Positions 1-6,496 of a DNA stretch of 8,341 nt are shown piece after piece. A model generated the notes under the pieces. It was given only the letters and a program-made list of their open reading frames with translations. It was not told the origin of the DNA and did not search any database. This DNA is from Deltaproteobacteria bacterium (GTDB lineage: Bacteria; Desulfobacterota; Desulfobacteria; Desulfobacterales; ETH-SRB1): contig DAOURZ010000043.1 of assembly GCA_030627475.1 (NCBI GenBank), forward strand, positions 1-8,341, read 5' to 3'. The position numbers were made by a program, and so were the translations under genes. How positions within the stretch are numbered: position 1 is the stretch's first letter; every line of letters starts with the position of its first letter.

Positions 1-573
1 ATGCGAGGCAATATCATGTGGATCAGCTCCGGCTTCAACCATTTTTTCACAGATCGCAAAAGCAAATTTATTTGTATTTGAAAAATGAAACGACCCTGTA
101 TCAGTTAAAATACCTGTATATATTGAAGTAGCAATTTCGCTGTTATTAATGGGGAAAACCATTTCTGTTAACAGGTTGTATATTATCTCTGTTGTGGCGC
201 ATGCAGATGTATCTACAAGATTAAGATTACCGAATTCAGTATTGGTTATATGGTGATCAATATTTATTATTACCGGTATCTTGCTAATAAGCGAAGAGAT
301 TTTGCCAATACGCTGAAAATCTGCACAGTCGAGAATAATAGCGGTATCATAAATATTTGTTTCCTTAATTTGATGTACAATTTTTTCAACTGATGGTAGA
401 AACCGATATGCAGATGGAACAGGGCTTTCGTTATAAAAAGTTATATTTTTATTCAGCGCATTAAGAGCAAGCCCCATAGCAATCAACGAGCCTATAGCAT
501 CTCCGTCGGGATTTATGTGAGAAACAATTATAACATGATTGCTATTTTTCAGATGCTTTATAATTTTTTTCAT
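1..573 (-). CDS. nrnA: DHH-family oligoribonuclease/pAp phosphatase, 5' part (NrnA)
   Basis: This is the amino-terminal 191 codons of a DHH/DHHA1 phosphoesterase; the gene continues past the left edge of the window. Family members degrade very short RNAs (nanoRNAs) and remove the 3'-phosphate from pAp, using metal ions in the cytoplasm. Visible motifs in order are HINPDGDAIGS (residues 19-29, metal-binding H and two D), DCAD (82-85), the signature DHH (106-108) and GILTDTGSF (154-162, another metal-ligand aspartate). The RNA-binding DHHA1 domain would lie outside the window. The ATG at 573 leaves 18 residues before the first motif, as expected for the family. No good Shine-Dalgarno sequence precedes it, and its first 32 nt lie inside the end of rbfA, so translational coupling is likely. 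A gene of this type downstream of rbfA is common in bacteria. The motif set makes the family call firm; the exact substrate is inferred. Confidence 0.9.
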   Translation of the reverse strand, partial: MKKIIKHLKNSNHVIIVSHINPDGDAIGSLIAMGLALNALNKNITFYNESPVPSAYRFLPSVEKIVHQIKETNIYDTAIILDCADFQRIGKISSLISKIPVIINIDHHITNTEFGNLNLVDTSACATTEIIYNLLTEMVFPINNSEIATSIYTGILTDTGSFHFSNTNKFAFAICEKMVEAGADPHDIASH

Positions 574-916
574 TATCAGTTTTTGTAGCTCTGAGCAAGT
601 TATCTATGTGTGAAGCATAGTCAAAAGATTCATCATATAAAAATTCGATATTGGGCATATAGCGCAAACCAAGATGGTGAGCGAGAGTGCGTTTTACATA
701 TCCATGGGCGCTTTTAAAGCCTTGCATTGCCCTCTCTGTATTTTTCGGGGCTGAGGTAGTAAAATATATATAGGCTTTTCTTAAATCATTCGACAATTTG
801 ACATCAGTAATTGTAACAAGCTCAAGGCGGGGGTCTTTAATATCTTTTTGCAATAAGTCTGATAGAACTTTTTGTATATGACCGCCAACTCTGTCGGAAC
901 GTGGAAATGATTTCAT
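542..916 (-). CDS. rbfA: 30S ribosome-binding factor RbfA
   Basis: RbfA is a small KH-like protein that binds the immature 30S subunit and helps process the 5' end of 16S rRNA; it is also needed for cold adaptation. The 124-aa length is typical. Family hallmarks are visible: SDRVGGHIQKVLSDLL near the N-terminus, then the block KDPRLELVTITDVKLSNDLRKAYIYF split over residues 27-52, and LRYMPNIEFLYDES (84-97). The start ATG at 916 overlaps the TGA stop of the upstream DUF503 gene as ATGA, and a GGAGA ribosome site lies about 10 nt upstream (927-931). The 3' end overlaps nrnA by 32 nt. Position after infB and DUF503 matches the conserved nusA operon. The C-terminal tail, about 15 residues rich in Lys, Asn and Glu, is variable in the family. 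Confidence 0.96.
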   Translation of the reverse strand: MKSFPRSDRVGGHIQKVLSDLLQKDIKDPRLELVTITDVKLSNDLRKAYIYFTTSAPKNTERAMQGFKSAHGYVKRTLAHHLGLRYMPNIEFLYDESFDYASHIDNLLRATKTDNEKNYKASEK

Positions 917-1200
917 AAATTAATAATCTCCATTTCAGTATCAATAATTTCAGCCAGTCCTATCCTGTCGGCAAGATTGAAAATTTTATCAATATTGGAA
1001 TTTATTACCGCCCGAGCATTGCCAACTATCGCAAAACCTATTTCCGCTTTTTGGTGAATGTCATTTAAACCTGTTTCTGCAACTGATATAATAAACTTGT
1101 TTCGTATCCTGGCAATAATGGACTTTACAATTTTCCTTTTGCTTTTTAAAGAACGACAGTCATGCAGCCTTAATGTTATAATTCCAATACCAACAACCAT
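913..1200 (-). CDS. ylxP: DUF503 / YlxP-like protein
   Basis: This 95-aa protein matches the DUF503 family, called YlxP in Bacillus, where the gene also sits between infB and rbfA. The family is a small alpha/beta protein thought to act in ribosome maturation or 30S binding; its biochemical role is not settled. Diagnostic sequence includes the opening MVVGIGIITLRLHDCRSLKSK, cited here as residues 1-20 plus K21, followed by KRKIVKSIIARIRNKF and the later ISVAETG (39-45) and AEIGFAIVGN (52-61). A weak purine-rich ribosome site (TAGGGG, 1205-1210) precedes the ATG. It starts 33 nt after the infB stop and ends in an ATGA overlap with rbfA, which indicates co-transcription and coupled translation. 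The family call is firm; the symbol is by position and similarity. Confidence 0.9.
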   Translation of the reverse strand: MVVGIGIITLRLHDCRSLKSKRKIVKSIIARIRNKFIISVAETGLNDIHQKAEIGFAIVGNARAVINSNIDKIFNLADRIGLAEIIDTEMEIINL

Positions 1201-1233
1201 CTAACCCCTAATTCCTGTTTTTTCCTGCTTTTC

Positions 1234-3903
1234 TCATTCGAGTTCAGGCTTGATCTCTTCAAGGTAATAACATTCAATTATATCACCCATCTTGATATCG
1301 TTAAAATTGTCGATACCAATTCCGCATTCATATCCACTTTGAACTTCCTTGGCATCATCTTTGAAACGTCTAAGTGAAGAGATATTGCTGTCATAGCAAA
1401 CGATACCATCTCTGATAAGGCGTGCAAGCTTACCTCGTTCAATTTTTCCATCCGTTACATGGCAACCCGCAATTGTACCGATTTTGGGAACATGAAATAC
1501 TTCTCTGACTTCTGCTTTTCCAAGTATTCGCTCCTCAAAGGTTGACTTCATCATACCGACTATAGCATTTTTGATATCTTTAATTGCATCGTATATGACA
1601 TTATAAAAACGTATATCAATATTTTCTTCATTAGCAAGTGCCTGAACTTTTGAGCTGGGACGTGCGTTAAAACCTATAATTATGGCATCAGATACAGCAG
1701 CCAGAGATATATCTGATTCGATAATTGCTCCGGTCGCTGAGTGTATAATATTTATTTTCACTTCATCGTTGGATAATTTAACCAGGGAATCGCCCAGTGC
1801 CTCAATAGAACCATGCACATCTGCCTTAATGATAAGATTCAGCTCCCTGGTCTCGCCTTCCTGTATTTTTTCAAAGAGTTTTTCGAGACTCAATCTGCTG
1901 GTTTTTGAAAGCTCTTTTGATCGTTTTTTCTGGGTTCGGTACATACTGACCTGCTTGGCACTTTTATCATCTGCAAGTGCTATTAACTCATCCCCTGCGT
2001 TAGGCACTCCGATAAGACCCAATATTTCGACAGGCATTGAGGGGCCTGCAGTTTCTACATACATTCCTCTGTCATTCAACATGGCTCGAATTTTTCCGCA
2101 ATGAATTCCACATACTATCGAATCACCTGTACGAAGGGTGCCTTCATGTATAAGTACAGTGGCAACAGCGCCTCTTCCGGAATCTATCTTTGCTTCAACC
2201 ACATTACCTTTGGCGAGTTTGTCCGGATTGGCTTTGAGCTCTAACAGTTCGGCCTGAAGAAGTATCATTTCAAGAAGCGCATCTATACCTTGATTCTTTT
2301 TAGCGGAAACGTTGACAAATATTGTATCACCACCCCAATCTTCGGATGTTAATCCTGTTTCGGCGAGTTCGCGTTTAACGCGTTCAGGCTCGGCATTCAA
2401 TTTGTCGATTTTGTTTATAGCAACAATAATAGGCACTCCCGCTGCTTTTGAATGGTTGATTGCTTCAAGTGTTTGCGGCATTACACCATCGTCGGCAGCA
2501 ACAACCAGTACCACGATGTCTGTAATCATGGCACCCCGAAAGCGCATTGCTGTAAAAGCTTCATGGCCTGGTGTATCCAGAAAAACAATTTGCCCCTTAT
2601 CGGTAGACACGTGGTAAGCACCTATATGTTGTGTAATCCCTCCAGCCTCAATTTCCGTTACTCTGGTTTTCCGAATTGCATCAAGAAGAGATGTTTTACC
2701 ATGATCGACATGCCCCATAATGGTAACAACAGGTGGCCTCTCAATTAGTTTGTCCGGATCGTCTTTTTCAACTTTTAACAGAACTTCTTCCTCAAAAGAG
2801 GCTCTTTCTACTTCATAATTAAATTCTGTGGCAATAAGAGCGGCTGTATCAAAATCAATTGTCTGATTTACTGTTGCCATAATACCCATACCCATAAGAG
2901 CTTTAATAATTTCATTGGCCTTTATTCCCAGTCGTTTTGCCAGATCAGCCAGAACAATGGCGTCATCAATTTTGATCCTGCGTTTAATGGGTTTCGGTAT
3001 CGTAATCAGAGGTTTTTGTCCATGTGAGGCTACTTTGCTTTTAGCGCCGGTCTTACGTGTTTTTCGGCCACGCTGTTGTTTAGAATAAAGGTCTTTTCCT
3101 TCAACAACCTCTTTTTTTCGAAAAGAAATTTTCTTTTTGAAGAACTTTTTATCTTCAACAGGTTTTTCCTGCTTTTTTCCTTTTTTCTTTTTTTCTTTTG
3201 AGGATAAATCCTGTTGAACTTTTTCGGTCCCTGGTTTCTTTTTTTCTAATTCAGATGCTTTTTTAACTTGTGTTTTAAACTTTTTCACCTTGGGTTGTTC
3301 AGGCTCAGATGGCTTTTCTTCAATGGGCTCCGGCATTTTTATGATCTTTGCAGGAATTTCTTTTCTGAGTTTCTTTTTTACTTTTCCAGGCCTTTTCACC
3401 TTAGGCAAAGTTACTTCTTCAACCTTTTTTACCTCTTTCACCGAGACTATTTTATGAACAGCCTCATCCTTTTTTTCTTCTTTTTCAAGTGCTGCTTTTT
3501 CTTCAGTCAGATCTTTTACCTCAATCAGGTCTTTTGCGGCATCTTTCTCTTTTATAATGCTCAAATTTTCGGCTTTTTTAAGTTCAAGCTCTGCGGGGGG
3601 ACTTTTTTCTTCTATAACTTTTTCGGGATGACTTGTTTTTTCCAGAGGCGCTTCTTTTTCAGTAGCTGCTTCAACAGGCACATTTTTTTTGCGTCTTCGA
3701 ATAACAGTCGGTTTTATTCGGATCACTTCGACATCGTTGGTTTTATTACCAAGAAGATTTGCCTTGACTCTATTTACTGCCTCATCGTCCAGAGAACCCA
3801 TATGGCTGCTTACGTTAATAGACATTCTACTTAATTGTTCAAGTAGCTCCTTGTTCTTTATGTTAAGTTCTCTAGCAAGCTCATATACTCTGATCTTCCC
3901 CAT
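1234..3903 (-). CDS. infB: translation initiation factor IF-2
   Basis: IF-2 is the GTPase that brings fMet-tRNA to the 30S subunit and promotes subunit joining. The 889-aa length matches the long form. Domain order: an IF2_N module (about residues 1-52), a long low-complexity Lys/Glu/Pro linker (about 70-300), a second IF2_N module (about 308-362), the G domain with G1 GHVDHGKT (397-404), G2 GGITQHIGA (421-429), G3 DTPGH (443-447), G4 NKID (497-500) and G5 SAK (533-535), then a beta barrel, domain III (about 675-785) and the C-terminal initiator-tRNA domain with [18 protein letters not shown] (857-874). All GTPase motifs are intact. The ATG at 3903 has a strong AAGGAGG site 4 nt upstream. It lies between nusA and ylxP in the conserved order. 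The ylxR and ylxQ genes found between nusA and infB in Firmicutes are absent; a small palindromic insert occupies that gap. Confidence 0.98.
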   Translation of the reverse strand: MGKIRVYELARELNIKNKELLEQLSRMSINVSSHMGSLDDEAVNRVKANLLGNKTNDVEVIRIKPTVIRRRKKNVPVEAATEKEAPLEKTSHPEKVIEEKSPPAELELKKAENLSIIKEKDAAKDLIEVKDLTEEKAALEKEEKKDEAVHKIVSVKEVKKVEEVTLPKVKRPGKVKKKLRKEIPAKIIKMPEPIEEKPSEPEQPKVKKFKTQVKKASELEKKKPGTEKVQQDLSSKEKKKKGKKQEKPVEDKKFFKKKISFRKKEVVEGKDLYSKQQRGRKTRKTGAKSKVASHGQKPLITIPKPIKRRIKIDDAIVLADLAKRLGIKANEIIKALMGMGIMATVNQTIDFDTAALIATEFNYEVERASFEEEVLLKVEKDDPDKLIERPPVVTIMGHVDHGKTSLLDAIRKTRVTEIEAGGITQHIGAYHVSTDKGQIVFLDTPGHEAFTAMRFRGAMITDIVVLVVAADDGVMPQTLEAINHSKAAGVPIIVAINKIDKLNAEPERVKRELAETGLTSEDWGGDTIFVNVSAKKNQGIDALLEMILLQAELLELKANPDKLAKGNVVEAKIDSGRGAVATVLIHEGTLRTGDSIVCGIHCGKIRAMLNDRGMYVETAGPSMPVEILGLIGVPNAGDELIALADDKSAKQVSMYRTQKKRSKELSKTSRLSLEKLFEKIQEGETRELNLIIKADVHGSIEALGDSLVKLSNDEVKINIIHSATGAIIESDISLAAVSDAIIIGFNARPSSKVQALANEENIDIRFYNVIYDAIKDIKNAIVGMMKSTFEERILGKAEVREVFHVPKIGTIAGCHVTDGKIERGKLARLIRDGIVCYDSNISSLRRFKDDAKEVQSGYECGIGIDNFNDIKMGDIIECYYLEEIKPELE

Positions 3904-3907
3904 CCAT

Positions 3908-3914
3908 CCTCCTT
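3908..3914 (-). promoter_or_regulatory. strong Shine-Dalgarno of infB, overlapping a direct repeat
   Basis: On the minus strand the sequence is AAGGAGG, 4 nt before the infB ATG. Most of it lies in the right-hand (minus-strand sense) copy of the TAAGGA direct repeat that flanks the palindromic insert. The ribosome site therefore appears to have been preserved by the target duplication. Confidence 0.85.
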
Positions 3915-3915
3915 A
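3910..3915. repeat. direct repeat copy 1 (possible target-site duplication) at the infB side
   Basis: TCCTTA on the plus strand (TAAGGA on minus) matches 3994-3999 exactly. It forms part of the infB Shine-Dalgarno sequence. Confidence 0.55.
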
Positions 3916-3993
3916 GAGCTCTCCCAAAAATAACTTCACATTTTAGCATCTTAAATCTTAAGTGCAAAAACGCAAACTTGTTTTTTGGGAGAG
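3916..3993. mobile_element. 78-bp palindromic MITE-like insert between nusA and infB
   Basis: Arms 3919-3930 (CTCTCCCAAAAA) and 3982-3993 (TTTTTGGGAGAG) are a perfect 12-bp inverted repeat. Inside, TTAA 3951-3954 and 3958-3961, and TTTT-GCA/TGC-AAAA, are arranged around nearly the same centre (about 3956). The segment is flanked by the direct repeat TCCTTA at 3910-3915 and 3994-3999. It has no coding capacity. The flanking repeat is the signature of a transposed non-autonomous element. The exact ends are ambiguous by about 3 bp because GAG lies between the left repeat copy and the arm. In RNA it would form a long hairpin just before the infB ribosome site. The alternative is a resident RNA regulatory hairpin with a chance direct repeat. 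Confidence 0.6.
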
Positions 3994-3999
3994 TCCTTA
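3994..3999. repeat. direct repeat copy 2 (possible target-site duplication) at the nusA side
   Basis: TCCTTA on the plus strand (TAAGGA on minus). Its first three minus-strand bases are the TAA stop codon of nusA. The bases outside the two copies differ, so the identity is limited to 6 bp. Confidence 0.55.
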
Positions 4000-5424
4000 A
4001 TTCGTATTACTATTTTCTTCAACGTCTGTTAATGGAGCATCACTGAAGGCGTCACCATCATTACCTTTCTCTGCACCTGTGTTTTCCTGAATATCTGAAA
4101 CAGATGATTCTATTGATTCAGATGTTTTATCATCACTTAATGTATTATCTGATGAAATTTCGTTAGATACTTCATCAGAACTGACAGGATTCATAATATA
4201 TTCTTTTGCGGTCTTAAGAAGCTTTATAGCTTTTTCTTCGGTAATATCTCTGATTTGCATCAAATCTTCTAATGAAGAGTTACTGATTTCCTCAGCAGAA
4301 AAGAAACCCTTTTCATATAATGCATCTGCCAGACTGATGCTTATTTCAGGCAAAGCCACAAGAGAATTGTAACCATCCTGCATGGCATGGCTGTATTTTG
4401 TTTCATTAATTACATCAATATGCCATTTGGTGAGTTTTGAAGCAAGTCGTACGTTTTGCCCTTTTTTACCGATAGCTATTGAAAGAAATTCATCCGGAAC
4501 AATTACTTCCATCGAACGATTTTCTTCATCAATAATAACTCTGGATATTTCAGCCGGCGACAGAGCATTGCAAACAAATTTTGCAGGATCAATATGCCAT
4601 GATACAATATCAATTTTTTCGCCCCTGAGTTCCTGAACAACATTTTGCACACGACTGCCTTTCATTCCGACACATGCACCGACAGGATCAATATCCGAAT
4701 CATTTGAAGCAACAGCGATTTTTGCCCTTATACCGGCTTCGCGCACAGCACCCATTATCTTGACTATGCCCTCACTAATTTCCGGCACTTCTGTTTTGAA
4801 AAGACTGACAAGAAAGCCCGGGTGTGTTCTCGAAAGTATGATTTGAGGCCCTCGGGAGTCATGAAGCACGTCTAATATATAAGCTCTGATGCGCTCACCT
4901 CTCCGATATACTTCTCTTGCAACCTGCTCTCGTTCAGGAAGAATACCTTCTGTATTGCCAAGATTAACTATGATGTTACCGCGATCAATGCGCTGGACAA
5001 TTCCATTGATGATTTCGCTTTTTCTATTAATAAAACCGGAATAAACTGCATTTTTTTCCGCATCTTTCATTTTCTGAATAATAACCTGTTTGGCTGACTG
5101 AGCAGCTATTCTACCGAAGGTTGAAGTATCCATTTTTGTACCGAGACTATCGCCAATCTCGCATTCCGGATCCAGCTTGCACGCTTCTTTAAATATGATT
5201 TGAAAATCAGGTGCGGTAATATTTTCTACTACCTCTTTAAACTGGAATACTTCTATTTCACCTGTTTCTTCATTATATTTAACTTCAACATCAATCTTGC
5301 TTCCGAATTTTTTCCTGGCCGCAGATTTCAGAGCATCTTCAAGCGCTTTAATGAGAACTTTACGATCAATACCCTTGTCTTTGCTGACCTGCTCAACGAC
5401 ACGCTTTATATCTGATATAGACAT
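3997..5424 (-). CDS. nusA: transcription termination/antitermination factor NusA
   Basis: NusA binds RNA polymerase and nascent RNA to modulate pausing, termination and antitermination. The 475-aa protein has the RNAP-binding N-terminal domain (about 1-125), an S1 domain (about 135-200, GIVQRIDRGNIIVNLGNTEG), KH1 with GACVGMKGSRVQ (249-260) and KH2 with AIGKKGQNVRLA (317-328). A single helix-hairpin-helix-like C-terminal repeat follows (about 353-410), then an acidic Ser/Asp/Glu/Asn-rich tail (about 412-475). E. coli NusA instead has two acidic C-terminal repeats. The ATG at 5424 has a GGAGA ribosome site 6 nt upstream (5431-5435). It is the first protein gene of the cluster here: an intact rimP, which usually precedes nusA, is missing, and an intrinsic terminator lies about 125 nt upstream. 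No convincing promoter was found in that gap. Confidence 0.98.
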   Translation of the reverse strand: MSISDIKRVVEQVSKDKGIDRKVLIKALEDALKSAARKKFGSKIDVEVKYNEETGEIEVFQFKEVVENITAPDFQIIFKEACKLDPECEIGDSLGTKMDTSTFGRIAAQSAKQVIIQKMKDAEKNAVYSGFINRKSEIINGIVQRIDRGNIIVNLGNTEGILPEREQVAREVYRRGERIRAYILDVLHDSRGPQIILSRTHPGFLVSLFKTEVPEISEGIVKIMGAVREAGIRAKIAVASNDSDIDPVGACVGMKGSRVQNVVQELRGEKIDIVSWHIDPAKFVCNALSPAEISRVIIDEENRSMEVIVPDEFLSIAIGKKGQNVRLASKLTKWHIDVINETKYSHAMQDGYNSLVALPEISISLADALYEKGFFSAEEISNSSLEDLMQIRDITEEKAIKLLKTAKEYIMNPVSSDEVSNEISSDNTLSDDKTSESIESSVSDIQENTGAEKGNDGDAFSDAPLTDVEENSNTN

Positions 5425-5550
5425 TCATTTTCTCCATTAGGAACGTGGAAACAAATAATTCCCCAACCTTGCTTGTCTTTTGGCCCGACCTCTATATTAA
5501 GAGTTCCATTCCCAGTGCTTCGCGCAAAGATTCTGCAAATATGAATCATA

Positions 5551-5580
5551 CAAAAAACAAAAACGGGCTACCGCCCGTTT
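5551..5580 (-). terminator. rho-independent terminator upstream of nusA
   Basis: On the minus strand the stem AAACGGGC, loop GGTA and stem GCCCGTTT (5561-5580) are followed by TTGTTTTTTG. The 8-bp stem is perfect and the U-tract is on the minus side only, since the plus strand continues with CCTGTC. It would end transcripts coming from the tRNA-Gly promoter, or act as an attenuator at the head of the nusA operon. Confidence 0.85.
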
Positions 5581-5706
5581 CCTGTCATTCAATTAAACCC
5601 TTAAATCGTGGAACAAAAAAGTTTATCTATTCATGCAAAGCGTCATAATGGCTCAGTAAAAATAAATTAAACTCAAACTACACATAATTAGATAAAACGT
5701 TGTTCT

Positions 5707-5712
5707 TAACTC
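5707..5712. repeat. target-site-like duplication, copy 1
   Basis: TAACTC directly abuts the GTGCC end of the palindromic element and matches 5854-5859 exactly. It is a direct repeat, so it is not part of the inverted repeat. Confidence 0.7.
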
Positions 5713-5853
5713 GTGCCTGAACTAAAACTGCCAATTTTTCCAATTTCTGCGTCAGGCACAAATTTTAATCCTCAAAATACCCAATGTATTCCTGCGGTTA
5801 AAATTTGCGTCTTTCTTGAACCTGAAAAAATTTTCTAGCTTTCGTTCGGGCAC
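5713..5853. mobile_element. 141-bp imperfect palindrome, probable MITE
   Basis: The ends are GTGCCTGAACTAAAACT and, on the opposite strand, GTGCCCGAACGAAAGCT: 14 of 17 positions agree, and the similarity continues through an AATTTTT block after a 1-nt gap. Inner arms CAAATTTTAA (5759-5768) and TTAAAATTTG (5798-5807) are perfect and share the same centre, 5783, as the outer ends. The left end GTGCCTGA also pairs with TCAGGCAC at 5752-5759, giving an alternative 47-nt hairpin. Exact 6-bp direct repeats (TAACTC) abut both ends. There is no open frame of note. This architecture fits a non-autonomous miniature inverted-repeat element moved by a transposase encoded elsewhere. Which transposase family cannot be said from this window. 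Confidence 0.75.
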
Positions 5854-5859
5854 TAACTC
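5854..5859. repeat. target-site-like duplication, copy 2
   Basis: TAACTC directly abuts the GGCAC end of the element and matches 5707-5712. Its last three bases are also the foot of the adjacent 8-bp hairpin. Confidence 0.7.
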
Positions 5860-5878
5860 ATCATAAAACAATGATGAG
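5857..5878. other. short perfect hairpin downstream of tRNA-Gly
   Basis: CTCATCAT (5857-5864), a 6-nt loop and ATGATGAG (5871-5878) form a perfect 8-bp stem. On the minus strand it lies 16 nt after the tRNA CCA. It is not followed by a U-tract in its present state, so a terminator role is doubtful; it could be a trailer structure. The probable MITE inserted at its edge. Confidence 0.5.
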
Positions 5879-5894
5879 GGGCGGCCTGCCTTAA

Positions 5895-5970
5895 TGGAGC
5901 GGGCAGCGAGATTCGAACTCGCGACACCAAGCTTGGGAAGCTTGTACTCTACCAGCTGAGCTATGCCCGC
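5895..5970 (-). tRNA. tRNA-Gly, anticodon CCC, with encoded CCA
   Basis: The minus strand folds as a full cloverleaf: acceptor GCGGGCA/TGCCCGC (7 bp), D stem GCTC/GAGT with the loop AGCTGGTA, anticodon stem CAAGC/GCTTG with the loop TTCCCAA, a 5-nt variable loop GTGTC, and T stem GCGAG/CTCGC with TTCGAAT. Positions 34-36 of the loop are CCC, which reads the glycine codon GGG. Discriminator U at 5898 is followed by CCA at 5897-5895, so the 3' end is encoded. It is on the same strand as and upstream of nusA, with its own promoter and a terminator in between. Its 3' end shows no sign of an integrated island such as an integrase or an att repeat. Confidence 0.96.
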
Positions 5971-5984
5971 TACTTAAAATTAGA

Positions 5985-6013
5985 AATTTATGACAAAAAT
6001 TATTCGTTGTCAA
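5985..6013 (-). promoter_or_regulatory. sigma70-type promoter of tRNA-Gly
   Basis: On the minus strand a perfect TTGACA (-35, 6008-6013) is followed after exactly 17 bp by TAAATT (-10, 5985-5990, 4 of 6 consensus bases). The -10 ends 14 nt before the first tRNA base, so transcription would start close to the mature 5' end. Confidence 0.7.
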
Positions 6014-6027
6014 TATTAAATCATATA

Positions 6028-6167
6028 AATTTAGCGAAATTAGTCAGGGACTTGGATAAAAACCCCTCTTGTTGTCATTTCGGCTGATTTTTCAATTTTT
6101 TCCATTCATTTCCAGCTTTGAGCTTCCACTTTATCCATCCGAGTAGTCACCAATGTAGAATTTAGCG
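6028..6167. repeat. 9-bp direct repeat bounding a loosely palindromic segment
   Basis: AATTTAGCG occurs at 6028-6036 and 6159-6167. Between them, TGGATAAA (6053-6060) and TTTATCCA (6130-6137) are a perfect 8-bp inverted pair, GACT (6049-6052) faces AGTC (6145-6148), and ATTAGT (6039-6044) faces ACCAAT (6149-6154) with one mismatch. All of these centre near 6095-6098. It resembles a degraded third miniature element, but the arms are short and interrupted, so chance in AT-rich DNA is a real alternative. Confidence 0.3.
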
Positions 6168-6179
6168 GATGTTTTTTTT
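6136..6179 (+). terminator. possible plus-strand intrinsic terminator
   Basis: CATCCG (6136-6141) and CGGATG (6166-6171) can pair and are followed by eight T (6172-6179). The 6-bp stem with a 24-nt loop is weak for a terminator. No plus-strand gene lies upstream, so it would only make sense for an unannotated RNA or as insulation of fhs. Confidence 0.3.
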
Positions 6180-6181
6180 AC

Positions 6182-6210
6182 TTGACTAAATAAAAGCTAT
6201 CATTTACATA
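6182..6210 (+). promoter_or_regulatory. weak candidate promoter for fhs
   Basis: TTGACT (6182-6187) is followed after 17 bp by TACATA (6205-6210). The -35 is good (5 of 6) but the -10 is poor (3 of 6). A second candidate, TTGTTC with TAATAT 16 bp later near 6279-6306, is equally weak. Either would give a leader of about 200-300 nt. Confidence 0.25.
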
Positions 6211-6373
6211 TGTCATAAATAAATAAATTTGATTCAGTAAATTATGGGAATACAGAAATAAAGATTGTATGCATTTTTGTTCTTTTTTCTACTATATTTA
6301 ATATTTAAGGAAATGTATACAAAATAACTTTCACAAGCAGACGCATAGATTTGGGTTTGTATTTGTTTAATCT

Positions 6374-6461
6374 CAGATCACAAAAGTTGATGGGATAGCT
6401 GGCCAAGTTGATATTTTTTGTGATTTGCGGCTGGATTTGCAATTAGGCAAAGGTTGCCTGA
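6374..6461 (+). promoter_or_regulatory. structured leader of fhs, possible cis-regulatory RNA or operator
   Basis: CAGATCACAAAA (6374-6385) pairs with TTTTGTGATTTG (6416-6427) over 12 bp with one G-U, leaving a 30-nt loop. The segment carries AAGTTGAT twice, at 6384-6391 and 6405-6412, exactly 21 bp apart. A second hairpin follows (6443-6450 with 6454-6461, 3-nt loop). Its left arm can instead pair upstream, TTTGC 6436-6440 with GCAAA 6447-6451, so two folds compete. No U-tract follows and nothing nearby would pair with the fhs ribosome site. It does not look like the known THF riboswitch as I remember it. A DNA operator based on the 21-bp-spaced repeats is an equally good reading. Confidence 0.35.
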
Positions 6462-6496
6462 AGATAGCTATGGGGAAGTTATTTTGTTCACGTTCC

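Larger units (their letters stand above)
5425..5894. other. 470-bp non-coding region between tRNA-Gly and nusA
   Basis: Reading toward nusA, this stretch holds a small hairpin, a 141-bp palindromic element with flanking duplications, about 125 bp of AT-rich sequence with many stops in all frames, an intrinsic terminator and about 125 bp of nusA leader. RimP (about 150 aa) should be here by the usual gene order but no frame is open long enough. A 47-codon frame on minus (5406-5549) has no ribosome site and overlaps nusA; it was not called. I saw no convincing promoter for nusA, although one is expected after the terminator. Confidence 0.7.

Noticed and set aside
3268..3834. Long plus-strand frame opposite the infB linker, rich in Phe and Tyr
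   Set aside because: It is the antisense of the Lys/Glu-rich linker, whose AAA/GAA codons read as Phe/Leu codons on the other strand; no ribosome site or family features.
5406..5549. 47-codon minus-strand frame ahead of and overlapping nusA
   Set aside because: It starts in the terminator's downstream flank with no ribosome site, overlaps the nusA start out of frame and has no recognisable product.
5445..5648. 67-codon plus-strand frame across the terminator
   Set aside because: It runs through the minus-strand terminator hairpin and has no ribosome site or known motif.
5857..5878. Hairpin after tRNA-Gly as an intrinsic terminator
   Set aside because: No U-tract follows on either strand, so it is kept only as a hairpin; the real terminator is at 5551-5580.
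5895..5970. tRNA-Gly as an integration site of a genomic island
   Set aside because: No integrase gene and no duplicated tRNA 3' end were seen on either side; the nearby insert is a short palindrome inserted outside the gene.
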